Source of the DNA: Gammaproteobacteria bacterium | Lineage (GTDB): Bacteria; Pseudomonadota; Gammaproteobacteria; SZUA-140 | DNA length: 21,687 bases | Direction: 5' to 3' | Assembly: GCA_026982145.1 (NCBI GenBank) | Contig: JALSHQ010000163.1 | Span: 1-21,687, forward strand | Part shown: positions 1 through 7,995 of the stretch, one piece after another | Position numbering within the stretch: position 1 is the first letter of the stretch | Layout: each line of letters starts with the position of its first letter | Program-made: the position numbers and the translations under genes | Notes under the pieces: generated by a model | Told to the model about the DNA's origin: nothing | Database searches by the model: none | What the model saw: only the letters and a program-made list of their open reading frames with translations

Positions 1-782
1 TTTATTGGGGTACGCTCTGCTATTTTATACTGCGCTAAATCTTCCATTGTCCAGATGCCCCCGCCCTCTTGAGTACCATTCACAAGGCGCTGGGCAACTT
101 CACCGCGGTAAAAACCGGCAGCACCATTTTTGGCAATCGCTTCCAGTGTGTTGGCGAGATCAGGCTGTTTAACCAGAAAACCCTTTGCCGGGACTTTATT
201 ATTATGCAGAAAGATAGCCGCCGCGGCGGGTGATTTTTTCAGCGCTTTTAGGCGGAAGCCGACGAGGCGTCGATAACGCTTATCCACAGCAAAGCCGCTG
301 CGTGCGAGCGCAATAGCCGGAGCAAGGCTCTGTGAGAGTGGCAACTTGCCGTAACGGTTAGCAAGGTGCTCCAGTGCGGCAGGCACACCAGGAATGCCAG
401 CCGCAAGCGGCCCGTCGATCGATAGTTTTGGAATGATGTTGCCATTTTTATCGAGGTACATATCGCGGTGCGCAGCTAGTGGGGCGCGCTCACGGCCGTC
501 AAGCATGGTCTGAAAGCCGTCAGACGCCCGGTGTAGCAGCCAAAAACCACCGCCCCCAAGACCGGAGCCGGCGGGTTCTACCACTGCCAGCGCAGCAGTG
601 ACGGCAACCGCGGCATCAAAAGCGTTGCCCCCCTGATTGATGATCTGGATGCCAGCTTCAGTGGCAAGCGGATGCGCGGAGGCAACGGCCGCGGCAGAGG
701 GTTTTTCGACCGCAGCTTGTGCGGCGGCTAACGGTGCAAAGAAGAGCAATGCAGCTATAAACAGTGTTTTACCGTCGCGCAT
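1..782 (-). CDS. ggt: Gamma-glutamyltransferase, N-terminal part (runs off window edge)
   Basis: This is the first ~260 residues of a gamma-glutamyltranspeptidase, a periplasmic Ntn-hydrolase that cleaves the gamma-glutamyl bond of glutathione and related peptides. The start at 782 gives a clear signal peptide (MRDGKTLFIAALLFFAPLAA, likely cleaved after AQA, residue 23). Family hallmarks follow: ASAHPLATEAG, GGNAFDAAVA, a glycine-rich SGLGGGGFW segment near residue 80, and DGRERAP. The self-cleavage site and catalytic Thr of the small subunit lie further downstream, outside the window, so activity cannot be judged. It is the last gene seen in the leftward run after the ferredoxin gene (56-bp gap). 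The ribosome site before the start is weak. Family assignment is secure; the exact substrate is not. Confidence 0.9.
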   Translation of the reverse strand, partial: MRDGKTLFIAALLFFAPLAAAQAAVEKPSAAAVASAHPLATEAGIQIINQGGNAFDAAVAVTAALAVVEPAGSGLGGGGFWLLHRASDGFQTMLDGRERAPLAAHRDMYLDKNGNIIPKLSIDGPLAAGIPGVPAALEHLANRYGKLPLSQSLAPAIALARSGFAVDKRYRRLVGFRLKALKKSPAAAAIFLHNNKVPAKGFLVKQPDLANTLEAIAKNGAAGFYRGEVAQRLVNGTQEGGGIWTMEDLAQYKIAERTPI

Positions 783-838
783 ATGAGAGTCTGCTTTATT
801 GAGTGTTGTACTGTAAAAATTTCAGCACGAAAAAAAGG

Positions 839-1096
839 TTAGTCCGCTTCGCCCGCAGTAATGCGTTCATAACGCGCCATTAAGACTTCTTTGCTTTCGA
901 CGCGTTCAGGGTCGAGCGGGATGCAGTCGATTGGGCAGACCTCGACACACTGCTGTGTTTCGAAATAGCCCACACACTCCGTGCAGAGGTTTGGGTCGAT
1001 CACATAGATCTCATCACCCTGAGAGATGGAGCCGTTGGGACATTCGGGTTCACATACATCGCAGTTGATGCACTCGTCTGTAATCATTAAAGCCAT
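839..1096 (-). CDS. yfhL: 2[4Fe-4S] ferredoxin, YfhL / Allochromatium type
   Basis: An 85-residue cytoplasmic electron carrier with nine cysteines. The first motif is C9-x2-C12-x2-C15-x3-C19-P. The second is C38-x2-C41-x8-C50-x3-C54-P followed by C58. The eight-residue spacer between C41 and C50 and the charged helical C-terminal tail (about residues 62-85) are the marks of the Alvin-type ferredoxins, whose clusters have very low and unequal potentials (family knowledge). The N-terminus MALMITDECINCDVCEPECP closely matches E. coli YfhL. It lies 41 bp downstream of coaD in the same direction and is probably co-transcribed. The physiological partner cannot be read from the sequence. Confidence 0.93.
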   Translation of the reverse strand: MALMITDECINCDVCEPECPNGSISQGDEIYVIDPNLCTECVGYFETQQCVEVCPIDCIPLDPERVESKEVLMARYERITAGEAD

Positions 1097-1137
1097 AAAG
1101 GTATTCCTGCGTTAAACGTGCTGTTGCCGCGCAGATT

Positions 1138-1617
1138 TTAACGCATTTTGTGGCGCAGTGCAGTCTCGATCTCAGGGTGAACAAACGCCGAAATATCACC
1201 GCCGAGCGCTGAAATTTCACGCACCAAACTTGAGGATAAATAGGTGTATTTTTCGGCTGGCATCAGAAAAAGTGTTTCAATATCGGCGGCCAATTTTCGG
1301 TTCATGCCCGCGAGCTGAAACTCATACTCAAAGTCCGATACTGCGCGCAGCCCGCGGATGATGACACTAGCCCCTTTTTTCCGCGCAAACTCAACCAACA
1401 GCTGATTAAAGCCGCATACCTCAACATTGCTGACCCCCTCAAGCGCAGTGCGCGCCAGTGCAATGCGCTCCTCGGCACTAAAGCGTGGCGCTTTGCCGGG
1501 GTTGGTGGCGACCGCAACAATCACGTGGTCAAACAGCCGCACTGCACGTGCCACCAAATCGCTGTGGCCGTGGGTCAGTGGGTCAAATGTGCCGGGGTAG
1601 ATCGCTGTGGAGCCCAT
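1138..1617 (-). CDS. coaD: Phosphopantetheine adenylyltransferase
   Basis: CoaD transfers AMP from ATP to 4'-phosphopantetheine, giving dephospho-CoA, the penultimate step of CoA synthesis. The nucleotidyltransferase signature YPGTFDPLTHGH is at residues 7-18, and the ISSTxVR-like segment appears as YLSSSLVREI near the C-terminus. I chose the ATG at 1617: it gives 159 residues, exactly the E. coli length, and has an AGGAAAG ribosome site just upstream. A longer frame up to 1686 adds 23 residues with no homology and would overlap the end of rsmD. It lies between rsmD (43-bp gap) and the ferredoxin, a common gammaproteobacterial neighbourhood. CoaE, which performs the next step, is at 17197-17796. 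Confidence 0.96.
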   Translation of the reverse strand: MGSTAIYPGTFDPLTHGHSDLVARAVRLFDHVIVAVATNPGKAPRFSAEERIALARTALEGVSNVEVCGFNQLLVEFARKKGASVIIRGLRAVSDFEYEFQLAGMNRKLAADIETLFLMPAEKYTYLSSSLVREISALGGDISAFVHPEIETALRHKMR

Positions 1618-1660
1618 GTTTGCGCTTTCCTGTTTGGGGGTCGGTTTAATCGCTGCTATT

Positions 1661-2260
1661 TTAGCAGCCCGCAGCGCGAAGCCCAATGGGTTGCCCGTTG
1701 CGGGTTGCGAGCGCGTAAATCACCTTGCCCGCCTGTTTCTCTCGGTGGAGTTGCCACTCTTTTGGGAGTTGAGGTGCGGCGGAACCTTTGGCACGCTCCA
1801 TATAAATAAGTGCGCGTGCCGCAAGCCACCCACCAGATTCGAGCTGTAAGCAGTAATTTTCAAGGGCATCAGCTTCGAAAGGGGGATCAATAAAGACGAT
1901 ATCGAAAGGTTGTGGTGGGCGTTGCAAGTAGTGGTCAGCACTGCACTGCTCGATGGTCGCCCCCTCTGTTTTGAACTGGCTTGCACTGGTCATGAGTTGC
2001 TTTGTGACGGCGCTATTCTGTTCGACCATCACCACTTCACGTGCGCCACGTGATAGCGCTTCAAAGCCGAGCGCACCGCTGCCGCTGCAGAGGTCAAGGC
2101 AGCGAGCGCCTGCAACATCTGTTTGCAGCCAGTTAAACAGCGTTTCACGGATGCGATCCGGGGTGGGGCGCACGCCGGGCGCTTGGGTGAATTCAATTTT
2201 CCGCCCCCGCCAGCTGCCGCCGATGATGCGCAGCTGCCCGGCATTATGATGATTCGCCAC
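1661..2260 (-). CDS. rsmD: 16S rRNA (guanine-966-N2)-methyltransferase RsmD
   Basis: RsmD methylates G966 of 16S rRNA in the small subunit. The protein has the N-terminal RIIGGSWRGRKI motif (residues 11-21), PTPDRIRETLFNW, the SAM-binding loop LDLCSGSGALG (55-65) and the catalytic N6/N2-methyltransferase motif DPPF (125-128). I place the start at the GTG at 2260, four bases after the TAG of the upstream M16 gene; this gives 199 residues, close to E. coli RsmD (198). An ATG at 2311 is in frame but would overlap the M16 gene by 47 bp and add an Arg-rich, non-conserved stretch. The ribosome site is poor, which suggests translational coupling to the M16 gene. It is transcribed away from ftsYEX, as in many gammaproteobacteria, but here two peptidase genes lie between. 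Confidence 0.94.
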   Translation of the reverse strand: MANHHNAGQLRIIGGSWRGRKIEFTQAPGVRPTPDRIRETLFNWLQTDVAGARCLDLCSGSGALGFEALSRGAREVVMVEQNSAVTKQLMTSASQFKTEGATIEQCSADHYLQRPPQPFDIVFIDPPFEADALENYCLQLESGGWLAARALIYMERAKGSAAPQLPKEWQLHREKQAGKVIYALATRNGQPIGLRAAGC

Positions 2261-2264
2261 GGTG

Positions 2265-3611
2265 CTACTCGAAACCGGTCGCCGCCTTAACCGCAGGCGG
2301 CGTTGCGCCAACCGTCACAGTGACCATCTTGTTTGGGTGAACACGCCGTTTAAAAGCCTCTTTGATCTGCTCCAGTGTGACGGCATTAATGCGCGCGTTA
2401 TAACTATCGAGGTAGTCGAGCGGCAGATTGTAAAAACCGATGTTGCCGAGGAAGCCAAGAATTTTACTGTTGCTCGCAATGCGTAGCGGAAAGCCCCCGG
2501 TGATATTGCGTTTAGCCGCCTCCAGCTCAGCGGTTGTTGCACCGTTCTCAATGAACGCTTTGAGTGTGGCAAACATCACCTCAATGGCATCACTCGACTG
2601 ATCATTGCGGGTCTGTAGCCCCATCATGAAAGGGCCTGCAACACGCATCGGGGAGAAGAAACTGTAGGCGCTGTAGGCTAGGCCGCGCTTCTCTCTGATC
2701 TCTTCACTGATGCGTGACACCAGTCCGCTGCCGCCGAGGATGTGGTTGCCGACATGCAGGGCGAATAGGTCTGGGTCATCACGCGTCACCCCGAGTTGCC
2801 CAATGGAGATGTGGGTTTGGGTTGATGGATGTTCGATATTGATCACGATCCCTTTTTCAAGTGCAGCGGGCGGCGCGATTGTTGGCGCAGCTTGGCCTGC
2901 TTCAAGCCCTTGGGTGATCTGCGTGGCGATCGCCTCGGCGGCGGAGCGGTTAACATCTCCCACGATGGCAACGACGGCATTTTTGGCCACGTAATAGTGT
3001 TGGTAATGTTTGATCACATCTTCGCGGGTGAGTGCCGTAACGCTCTCTTCAAAACCGAGCGAAGGTGCGCTGTAGGGGTGGTCGCCATAAAGTGCTTTAA
3101 AAAAGGCTTTATTGATCATAGAGCGTGGTGATTGCAGTTGTGATTGAATCGCGATGATCGTCTGTTTTTGATTACGCTCAAAACTCTCGACTGGAAATGT
3201 AGGTTGGTTCACCGTTAAGGCGAAGAGCTTCAATGCAGGGGTTAACAGTGCCGGGTCAGTCAGGCTGCGCAGGGTCATGATCGACATGTCGCGATATGAA
3301 CCGGTGCCAAATTCAGCCCCAAGATTTTCAAACTGTTCAGCAATTTGGTCTGCATTGAGTTTGCCTGCGCCTTCATCCAGCAGTGAGTTGGTGAGGTGAG
3401 CAATACCTTTCTTCGCTTCATCGCGCGCGCTGCCAGCATCAAAGGTGATTTGAATATCGATCATCGGCAGATCGGGCGCAGGCACAAAATAGACGCGCGC
3501 ACCGTTATCGGTGAGCCAGTGTTCAATCTTGGGGGCAGCGTATAATGGGGAAGAGGCAAGTGAAAAAATAAAAGGAAACAATCCCAATATTAAGTATTTG
3601 AACTGGCGCAT
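2265..3611 (-). CDS. M16 peptidase-like protein, zinc site lost (inactive partner)
   Basis: A 448-residue exported protein with two M16 domains (roughly residues 28-230 and 235-430). The start at 3611 gives a typical signal peptide (MRQFKYLILGLFPFIFSLAS, ending near LYA) and has a GAGAG ribosome site; an in-frame ATG at 3686 overlaps the upstream gene and would bury the signal peptide. Where active members have HxxEH, this protein reads H72-LTNS-76, so the catalytic Glu and second His are missing. The C-terminal half keeps the Arg/Tyr segment (EEIREKRGLAYSAYSFF) that helps bind substrate in the inactive subunit of heterodimeric M16 enzymes. With the active homologue 64 bp upstream it probably forms a two-subunit periplasmic peptidase; this pairing is inferred from family precedent. 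Confidence 0.9.
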   Translation of the reverse strand: MRQFKYLILGLFPFIFSLASSPLYAAPKIEHWLTDNGARVYFVPAPDLPMIDIQITFDAGSARDEAKKGIAHLTNSLLDEGAGKLNADQIAEQFENLGAEFGTGSYRDMSIMTLRSLTDPALLTPALKLFALTVNQPTFPVESFERNQKQTIIAIQSQLQSPRSMINKAFFKALYGDHPYSAPSLGFEESVTALTREDVIKHYQHYYVAKNAVVAIVGDVNRSAAEAIATQITQGLEAGQAAPTIAPPAALEKGIVINIEHPSTQTHISIGQLGVTRDDPDLFALHVGNHILGGSGLVSRISEEIREKRGLAYSAYSFFSPMRVAGPFMMGLQTRNDQSSDAIEVMFATLKAFIENGATTAELEAAKRNITGGFPLRIASNSKILGFLGNIGFYNLPLDYLDSYNARINAVTLEQIKEAFKRRVHPNKMVTVTVGATPPAVKAATGFE

Positions 3612-3675
3612 GGTTTCTCTCTGCCCTTGATGTTGTGTTGTTCTTTTCCCTTTGCTCTTTTCACTTTCCTCAGAA

Positions 3676-5052
3676 TTAATGTCCATGACCTGCTCCTCCG
3701 CTCATCCGGCGTTTTGCAGTCGTCTTGTCAATCGGCTGCGGTATCAGGGTGGCAACGGTGAGGTTGTCGTCGATCAGGTATTTTTTAGCGACCGTCTGAA
3801 TTTGTTCCGGGGTGATGGCGCGAATGCGCTCAACATAGCTGTCGAGCATCGTCCAAGAGAGGCCGACGGTCTCCAGTATGCCGATCTGCATTGCTTGATA
3901 ATAGATTGAATCGCGCTGGTAAACATCGGTGGCTACCACTTGCGCCTTAACGCGTGCTAGCTCCTCTTCGCTGGCCAACTCGTGATGCAGGCGCTGTACC
4001 TGTTCGCGGATCGCAAACTCGAGTGTTTCAATGGTCTGCCCTTGAGCGGGCGTGCCGCTGAAGCTGAGCAGGTCATCGTGAAGCCCCGCCATGCTATAGC
4101 TGGTGCCGATATTGGCGGCGATCTGCTTTTCACGCACCAGCAGCTTTTCAAAGCGGGCACCTTTGCCGCCATCAAGCACGGCCGCCAGCACCTCCAGTGC
4201 GTAAGGCTCCCATGAACCTTCCGAGGTAAGGGTGGGGACTTTGTACCCCATCATCAAATAAGGCAGTTCTGCGGGGGCTTTAACCAACAGCCGTTTTTCA
4301 CCTTTTTGCGGTGCTTCAATTCGGGGTTTGATAGTGGCCACTGTGCCGCGCTGATGCACGCCGTAATATTTCTTTGCCAGTTGGTAGACTGCCTCGGCAT
4401 CCACATCACCGACCACCACCAGCGTGGCATTGTTGGGTGAGTACCACATCTCATACCATTTTCTAAGGTCATCGTTGTTCATGTTTTCGAGGTCATTCAT
4501 CCAGCCGATAACCGGGTTACCATAAGGGTTGCTCACAAATGCAGTCGAGGCAAATTGTTCATAGGTGAGCGACTTCGGGTTGTCTTCGGTGCGTAGGCGG
4601 CGCTCTTCCATCACCACCTGCACCTCTTTGGCAAACTCCTCATCGAGCAGCTTGAGGTTGCGCATGCGGTCAGCTTCCATCTCAAAGCTCACCTCAAGGC
4701 GGCTCTTCTCCAGTTGCTGAAAATAGGCGGTGTAGTCGCGCCCGGTAAAGGCATTTTCGCTGCCACCATTTTCACTGATGATGCGTGAAAACTCCCCCGG
4801 CGCGTGTTTCTCGGTGCCTTTGAACATCATATGTTCCAGCACATGTGAAACCCCAGTGATGCCGTTGTGTTCATAACTGCTGCCGACCTTGTACCACACC
4901 TGAGAGATTACAACCGGTGCGCGATGATCCTCTTTCACAATCACCTTCAGTCCGTTGTCCAGCATGTATTCATGCACGGCAGGGTTTTCACTTGCCCACG
5001 CGGTGATTGAAATGACGCTAGCGCAGAGTGCCACCAAAGACTTTCTCAGCAT
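3676..5052 (-). CDS. M16 family zinc metallopeptidase (active subunit)
   Basis: A 458-residue exported insulinase/processing-peptidase-like protein. The start at 5052 yields a signal peptide (MLRKSLVALCASVISITAWA) preceded by an AAGGAA ribosome site; the in-frame ATG at 5082 only adds ten polar residues. The inverted zinc motif H70-VLE-H74 is intact, and the third ligand is expected at the Glu pair in VVMEERR (149/150), 75-76 residues on, as the family requires. The C-terminal half carries the second M16 domain and VREKQIAANIGTSYS, the Arg/Tyr-type segment. The protein ends in a His-rich GGAGHGH tail. It is the first gene of the leftward run, divergent from ftsY across 123 bp. Substrate unknown; periplasmic peptide or protein processing is likely. 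Confidence 0.93.
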   Translation of the reverse strand: MLRKSLVALCASVISITAWASENPAVHEYMLDNGLKVIVKEDHRAPVVISQVWYKVGSSYEHNGITGVSHVLEHMMFKGTEKHAPGEFSRIISENGGSENAFTGRDYTAYFQQLEKSRLEVSFEMEADRMRNLKLLDEEFAKEVQVVMEERRLRTEDNPKSLTYEQFASTAFVSNPYGNPVIGWMNDLENMNNDDLRKWYEMWYSPNNATLVVVGDVDAEAVYQLAKKYYGVHQRGTVATIKPRIEAPQKGEKRLLVKAPAELPYLMMGYKVPTLTSEGSWEPYALEVLAAVLDGGKGARFEKLLVREKQIAANIGTSYSMAGLHDDLLSFSGTPAQGQTIETLEFAIREQVQRLHHELASEEELARVKAQVVATDVYQRDSIYYQAMQIGILETVGLSWTMLDSYVERIRAITPEQIQTVAKKYLIDDNLTVATLIPQPIDKTTAKRRMSGGAGHGH

Positions 5053-5175
5053 ATTAGGTTCCTTGTGTTGGAGAATGGCCATACAATGATAGGATTAGCA
5101 TAACGAAACTGTCGGCCTTTGTAATGTGTTCGATCGTTCAAAATTCAACCCGGTAATGATTGTAAAATTTGATTT
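5053..5175. other. Divergent intergenic region between M16 peptidase and ftsY
   Basis: A 123-bp region that must hold the start signals for both directions. I see no strong sigma-70 promoter. The best leftward candidate is TTACAA, a 16-bp gap and TATGCT, reading on the minus strand. No convincing pair is visible for ftsY, whose ribosome site is also weak. A 13-bp string at 5138-5150 (TCAAAATTCAACC) recurs at 9047-9059. Confidence 0.4.
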
Positions 5176-6150
5176 ATGTTTGGATTCGGAAAAAGTAAGC
5201 AAAAAGATAAAGAAGCCGCTCCCGGCATGTTGGGTCGCCTGCGTGACCGCCTAACGCGCACTCGCAGCAGCCTCGTGGGTGGTCTTGGCAATTTGATGCT
5301 GGGTCGCAAAGAGATCGATGAGGAGGTGCTCGAAGAGCTCGAGATGATGCTGTTGACCGCCGATGTTGGTGTCGATGCCACCCAGCAGATCATCAACGAC
5401 CTCACCGAGCGGGTTTCGCGCAAACAGCTGGGCGATAGTGGCGCGCTCTATGCCGCATTGCGGGAAGATATGTTAAAAATTCTGGCACCGGCTAGCCAGC
5501 CGCTTGTTTGTGATGCCGACAAACAGCCCTTTGTGATTTTGATGGTCGGCATCAATGGTGTGGGTAAAACCACCACCATTGGTAAGTTGGCAAAAAAACT
5601 CCAGGCCGAGGGCAAGTCAGTGATGCTGGCGGCGGGCGACACCTTTCGTGCCGCAGCGGTTGAGCAGCTACAGGTGTGGGGCGAGCGCAATAATATTGCC
5701 GTGGTGGCACAACCGCGTGCTTCAGACCCTGCATCAGTGATTTTTGATGCGATGGACTCAGCGCGCGCCAAAAAAATGGATATTCTGATCGTTGATACCG
5801 CCGGTCGCCTCCATACCCAAACTAATCTGATGGAAGAGCTGAAAAAGATTCGCCGCGTGCTGTCGCGCCACGATGAGACGGCACCGCACGAGGTGATGTT
5901 GGTGGTGGATGCCGGTACGGGGCAGAATGCGATCACCCAGGCGGAGCAGTTTAATGCGGCGGTAGGGCTGACCGGCTTGACCCTTACTAAACTCGACGGC
6001 ACCGCAAAAGGGGGGGTGCTGTTTGCGATTGCCAAAAAGCTTAATCTGCCGGTCCGTTTTATCGGTGTGGGTGAGGGAATCGAAGATCTGCGGACTTTTG
6101 ATGCAGAAGAGTTTGTCGACGCGCTGTTTGATGATGGCAGCGTAGACTGA
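5176..6150 (+). CDS. ftsY: Signal recognition particle receptor FtsY
   Basis: FtsY is the SRP-GTPase that docks ribosome-nascent chain-SRP complexes at the inner membrane. In 324 residues it shows a short basic N-terminus, the N-domain helical bundle (about 45-110), Walker A GINGVGKT (125-132), GDTFRAAAVEQL, DTAGR (207-211), TKLDG (271-275) and the closing GVGEGIEDL motif. The long acidic A domain of E. coli FtsY (about 200 residues) is missing. Instead a short Arg-rich segment (GMLGRLRDRLTRTRSSLVGG) that could form a membrane-binding amphipathic helix leads into the NG core, as in many other bacteria. It is the first gene of ftsY-ftsE-ftsX, with a 27-bp gap to ftsE. Confidence 0.97.
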   Translation: MFGFGKSKQKDKEAAPGMLGRLRDRLTRTRSSLVGGLGNLMLGRKEIDEEVLEELEMMLLTADVGVDATQQIINDLTERVSRKQLGDSGALYAALREDMLKILAPASQPLVCDADKQPFVILMVGINGVGKTTTIGKLAKKLQAEGKSVMLAAGDTFRAAAVEQLQVWGERNNIAVVAQPRASDPASVIFDAMDSARAKKMDILIVDTAGRLHTQTNLMEELKKIRRVLSRHDETAPHEVMLVVDAGTGQNAITQAEQFNAAVGLTGLTLTKLDGTAKGGVLFAIAKKLNLPVRFIGVGEGIEDLRTFDAEEFVDALFDDGSVD

Positions 6151-6177
6151 ATGGCAAGCCGAGTGGTCTAAAGCCTC

Positions 6178-6858
6178 ATGATCCATTTTGAGAATGTCGG
6201 TAAACGTTACCCCGAAGGGGGCGAGGCGCTGTGCGGAATCAACTTGCAGCTTGATGCGGGTGAGATGGCGTTTCTCACTGGCCACTCAGGCGCGGGCAAG
6301 AGCACGATGCTTAAGCTGATTGGGCTGATTGAGCGCGCCAGCTACGGGCAGGTGATCATCAACGGGAAAAATTTTTCCAAACTCGGGCGGCGTCATATTC
6401 CCTATGTGCGCCGCGATATTGGCATTATCTTTCAAAATCATAAACTGCTGAATGACCGCACCGTGTTTGACAACGTGGCGCTGCCGCTGGTGATTGCCGG
6501 GCAGCCGCACCGTGATATTCAGCGCCGGGTACACGCCTCGCTCGATAAAGTAGGGCTGCTCGATAAAGAACGTATGTTGCCGCTGTCGCTCTCCGGTGGT
6601 GAACAGCAGCGCGTCGGCATCGCACGCGCGGTGGTAAATAAACCGCCACTGTTGGTGGCCGATGAGCCGACCGGGAATTTGGATCCAACACTCTCCGCTG
6701 AAATTATGAATCTCTTTGCTGAATTTAATCAGGTGGGGGTGACGGTGCTGATTGCCAGTCACGATATCGACCTGATTACCCGGATGAACAAGCGTGTACT
6801 GGTGCTGGAGAAAGGGCGCTTGATCGCCGGTGGCAGCGAGGGTGAGGGGGTGCAGTAG
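6178..6858 (+). CDS. ftsE: Cell division ATP-binding protein FtsE
   Basis: The ATPase of the FtsEX complex, which sits at the septal ring and drives periplasmic activation of peptidoglycan amidases via FtsX. The 226-residue ABC protein has Walker A GHSGAGKS (35-42), Q-loop Q86, the signature LSGGEQQR (138-145), Walker B LLVADEP (158-164) with the D-loop GNLD, and the switch His195. The start codon has no good ribosome site (the leader reads gtggtctaaagcctc), so translation may depend on coupling to ftsY. Its stop codon TAG overlaps the GTG start of ftsX by one base. Confidence 0.97.
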   Translation: MIHFENVGKRYPEGGEALCGINLQLDAGEMAFLTGHSGAGKSTMLKLIGLIERASYGQVIINGKNFSKLGRRHIPYVRRDIGIIFQNHKLLNDRTVFDNVALPLVIAGQPHRDIQRRVHASLDKVGLLDKERMLPLSLSGGEQQRVGIARAVVNKPPLLVADEPTGNLDPTLSAEIMNLFAEFNQVGVTVLIASHDIDLITRMNKRVLVLEKGRLIAGGSEGEGVQ

Positions 6859-7895
6859 TGGCTCGCCAAGCAACACGCCGCTCCCCACGCCGAGCCGCCA
6901 CGCCTGTGACCAAGCGTGAGGCGGCTTCAAAGCGTAGCGTGCCCTCCCGCATTGTGCGCCGCCCACGAGGCAAAGGGTGGTTTCGTGGTTATCTAAAAGG
7001 CCATTTCCAAGCGCTGTTTCTAAGCCTTGGGCGGGTGAGCCGCAACCCGCTTTCGAGTTTGATGACGATCGCGGTGATCGGCATCGCGCTTGCATTGCCC
7101 GCTGGGCTGCATGTAGCACTAAAAAATGTGCAGGGGGTGAGTGCAGGCTGGGAAGAGGCGGTGCAGATTTCGCTTTTTTTAAAACAAGGTGTCGAAGATG
7201 TAGAGGTGGAGCAGGTCGTAGCGCAGCTGAGAATGATGCCATCAATAGAGGCGGTGGTGCGTGTGACCCCACAACAGGCGCTGGCCGAGTTTCGTCAATA
7301 CTCAGGTTTTGGTGAAGCCCTCGATGTGCTCGATGAGAATCCACTCCCCAATGTGCTGCTGGTGCGGCCGACCCCGGCGGCCAGTGAACCACTTATTGTA
7401 GAGCCGTTGTTGCATCAACTGCGCGGCCTGCCGGCGGTGGAGATGGCTCAGCTCGACATGGAGTGGCTCAAACGGCTCTACGCCATTATGGCCATTGGCG
7501 AACGCGCGGTGCTGGTGCTGGCTGCACTGTTGGCGCTGGCGGTGCTATTGATTGTGGGCAACACCATCCGCCTCGCGATTCAGAACCGCCGTGATGAGAT
7601 CGAAGTGCAAAAGCTGATCGGCGCGACGGACGCCTTTATTCAGCGCCCTTTCCTCTATAGCGGGCTGTGGCACGGAGTGTTGGGCGCGCTAATGGCGTGG
7701 CTGTTGGTGACGCTCTCGCTCTGGCTGCTGCACACCCCGGTGCAACAGCTCTCACTGCTCTACAACAGCAACTTTACCCTCGGTTCGCTGCAGCCTATCG
7801 CCGTATTGGTGGTGCTGGCGACGGGAGGGCTACTCGGCCTGCTTGGTGCATGGCTTGCGGTGGGGCGTCATCTGCGCGATATTGAGCCGACTTAG
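6858..7895 (+). CDS. ftsX: Cell division protein FtsX
   Basis: Membrane partner of FtsE. The 345-residue protein begins with a cytoplasmic tail unusually rich in Arg and Lys (residues 1-43). It then has TM1 (about 66-88), a periplasmic domain (about 89-208) that in this family contacts the amidase activator EnvC, and TM2-TM4 (about 216-239, 270-291, 313-336). The conserved cytoplasmic loop after TM2, RRDEIEVQKLIGAT, is present. It starts with GTG overlapping the ftsE stop by one base (6858), behind a strong GAGGGGG ribosome site at 6844-6850. A short hairpin (7895-7910) follows the stop, before the rpoH control region. Confidence 0.95.
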   Translation: MARQATRRSPRRAATPVTKREAASKRSVPSRIVRRPRGKGWFRGYLKGHFQALFLSLGRVSRNPLSSLMTIAVIGIALALPAGLHVALKNVQGVSAGWEEAVQISLFLKQGVEDVEVEQVVAQLRMMPSIEAVVRVTPQQALAEFRQYSGFGEALDVLDENPLPNVLLVRPTPAASEPLIVEPLLHQLRGLPAVEMAQLDMEWLKRLYAIMAIGERAVLVLAALLALAVLLIVGNTIRLAIQNRRDEIEVQKLIGATDAFIQRPFLYSGLWHGVLGALMAWLLVTLSLWLLHTPVQQLSLLYNSNFTLGSLQPIAVLVVLATGGLLGLLGAWLAVGRHLRDIEPT

Positions 7896-7910
7896 GCATG
7901 CCTTCATGCC
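7895..7910 (+). terminator. Short hairpin just after ftsX
   Basis: GGCATG-CCTT-CATGCC forms a perfect 6-bp stem with a 4-base loop, beginning on the last base of the ftsX stop codon. No T-run follows directly, so it is not a classic intrinsic terminator. It may slow or end part of the ftsYEX transcript before rpoH, or protect the mRNA end. Confidence 0.35.
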
Positions 7911-7946
7911 AGTCTAATCTACGAATAAAGCTAGGCGGCAGTAAAG

Positions 7947-7969
7947 TTTATATAAGTTGTTGATATAAA
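7947..7969. promoter_or_regulatory. AT-rich dyad upstream of rpoH
   Basis: TTTATAT, a 9-base spacer and ATATAAA form a perfect 7-bp inverted repeat in an AT-rich stretch about 110 bp upstream of the rpoH start. It could be a protein-binding site or part of an upstream promoter; no known consensus is recognised. In AT-rich DNA such a dyad can arise by chance. Confidence 0.3.
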
Positions 7970-7995
7970 TTGTTTTTATTTTATTTGCTCACGGT

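Noticed and set aside
248..445. Short minus-strand open frame of 65 codons near the left end
   Set aside because: It is out of frame within the gamma-glutamyltransferase gene, which has clear family motifs and a signal peptide.
1652..1668. GCTGCTA-TTT-TAGCAGC hairpin between coaD and rsmD
   Set aside because: It overlaps the rsmD stop codon and is not followed by a T-run in either direction, so I do not call it a terminator.
5448..6035. Minus-strand open frame of 195 codons opposite ftsY
   Set aside because: It mirrors the conserved G domain of FtsY and has a Ser/Ala-rich composition with no family resemblance.
6286..7392. Long minus-strand open frame of 368 codons opposite ftsE and ftsX
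   Set aside because: It lies antisense to two highly conserved genes, has no recognisable domain, and reads as a low-complexity His/Pro/Arg-rich shadow of GC-biased codons.
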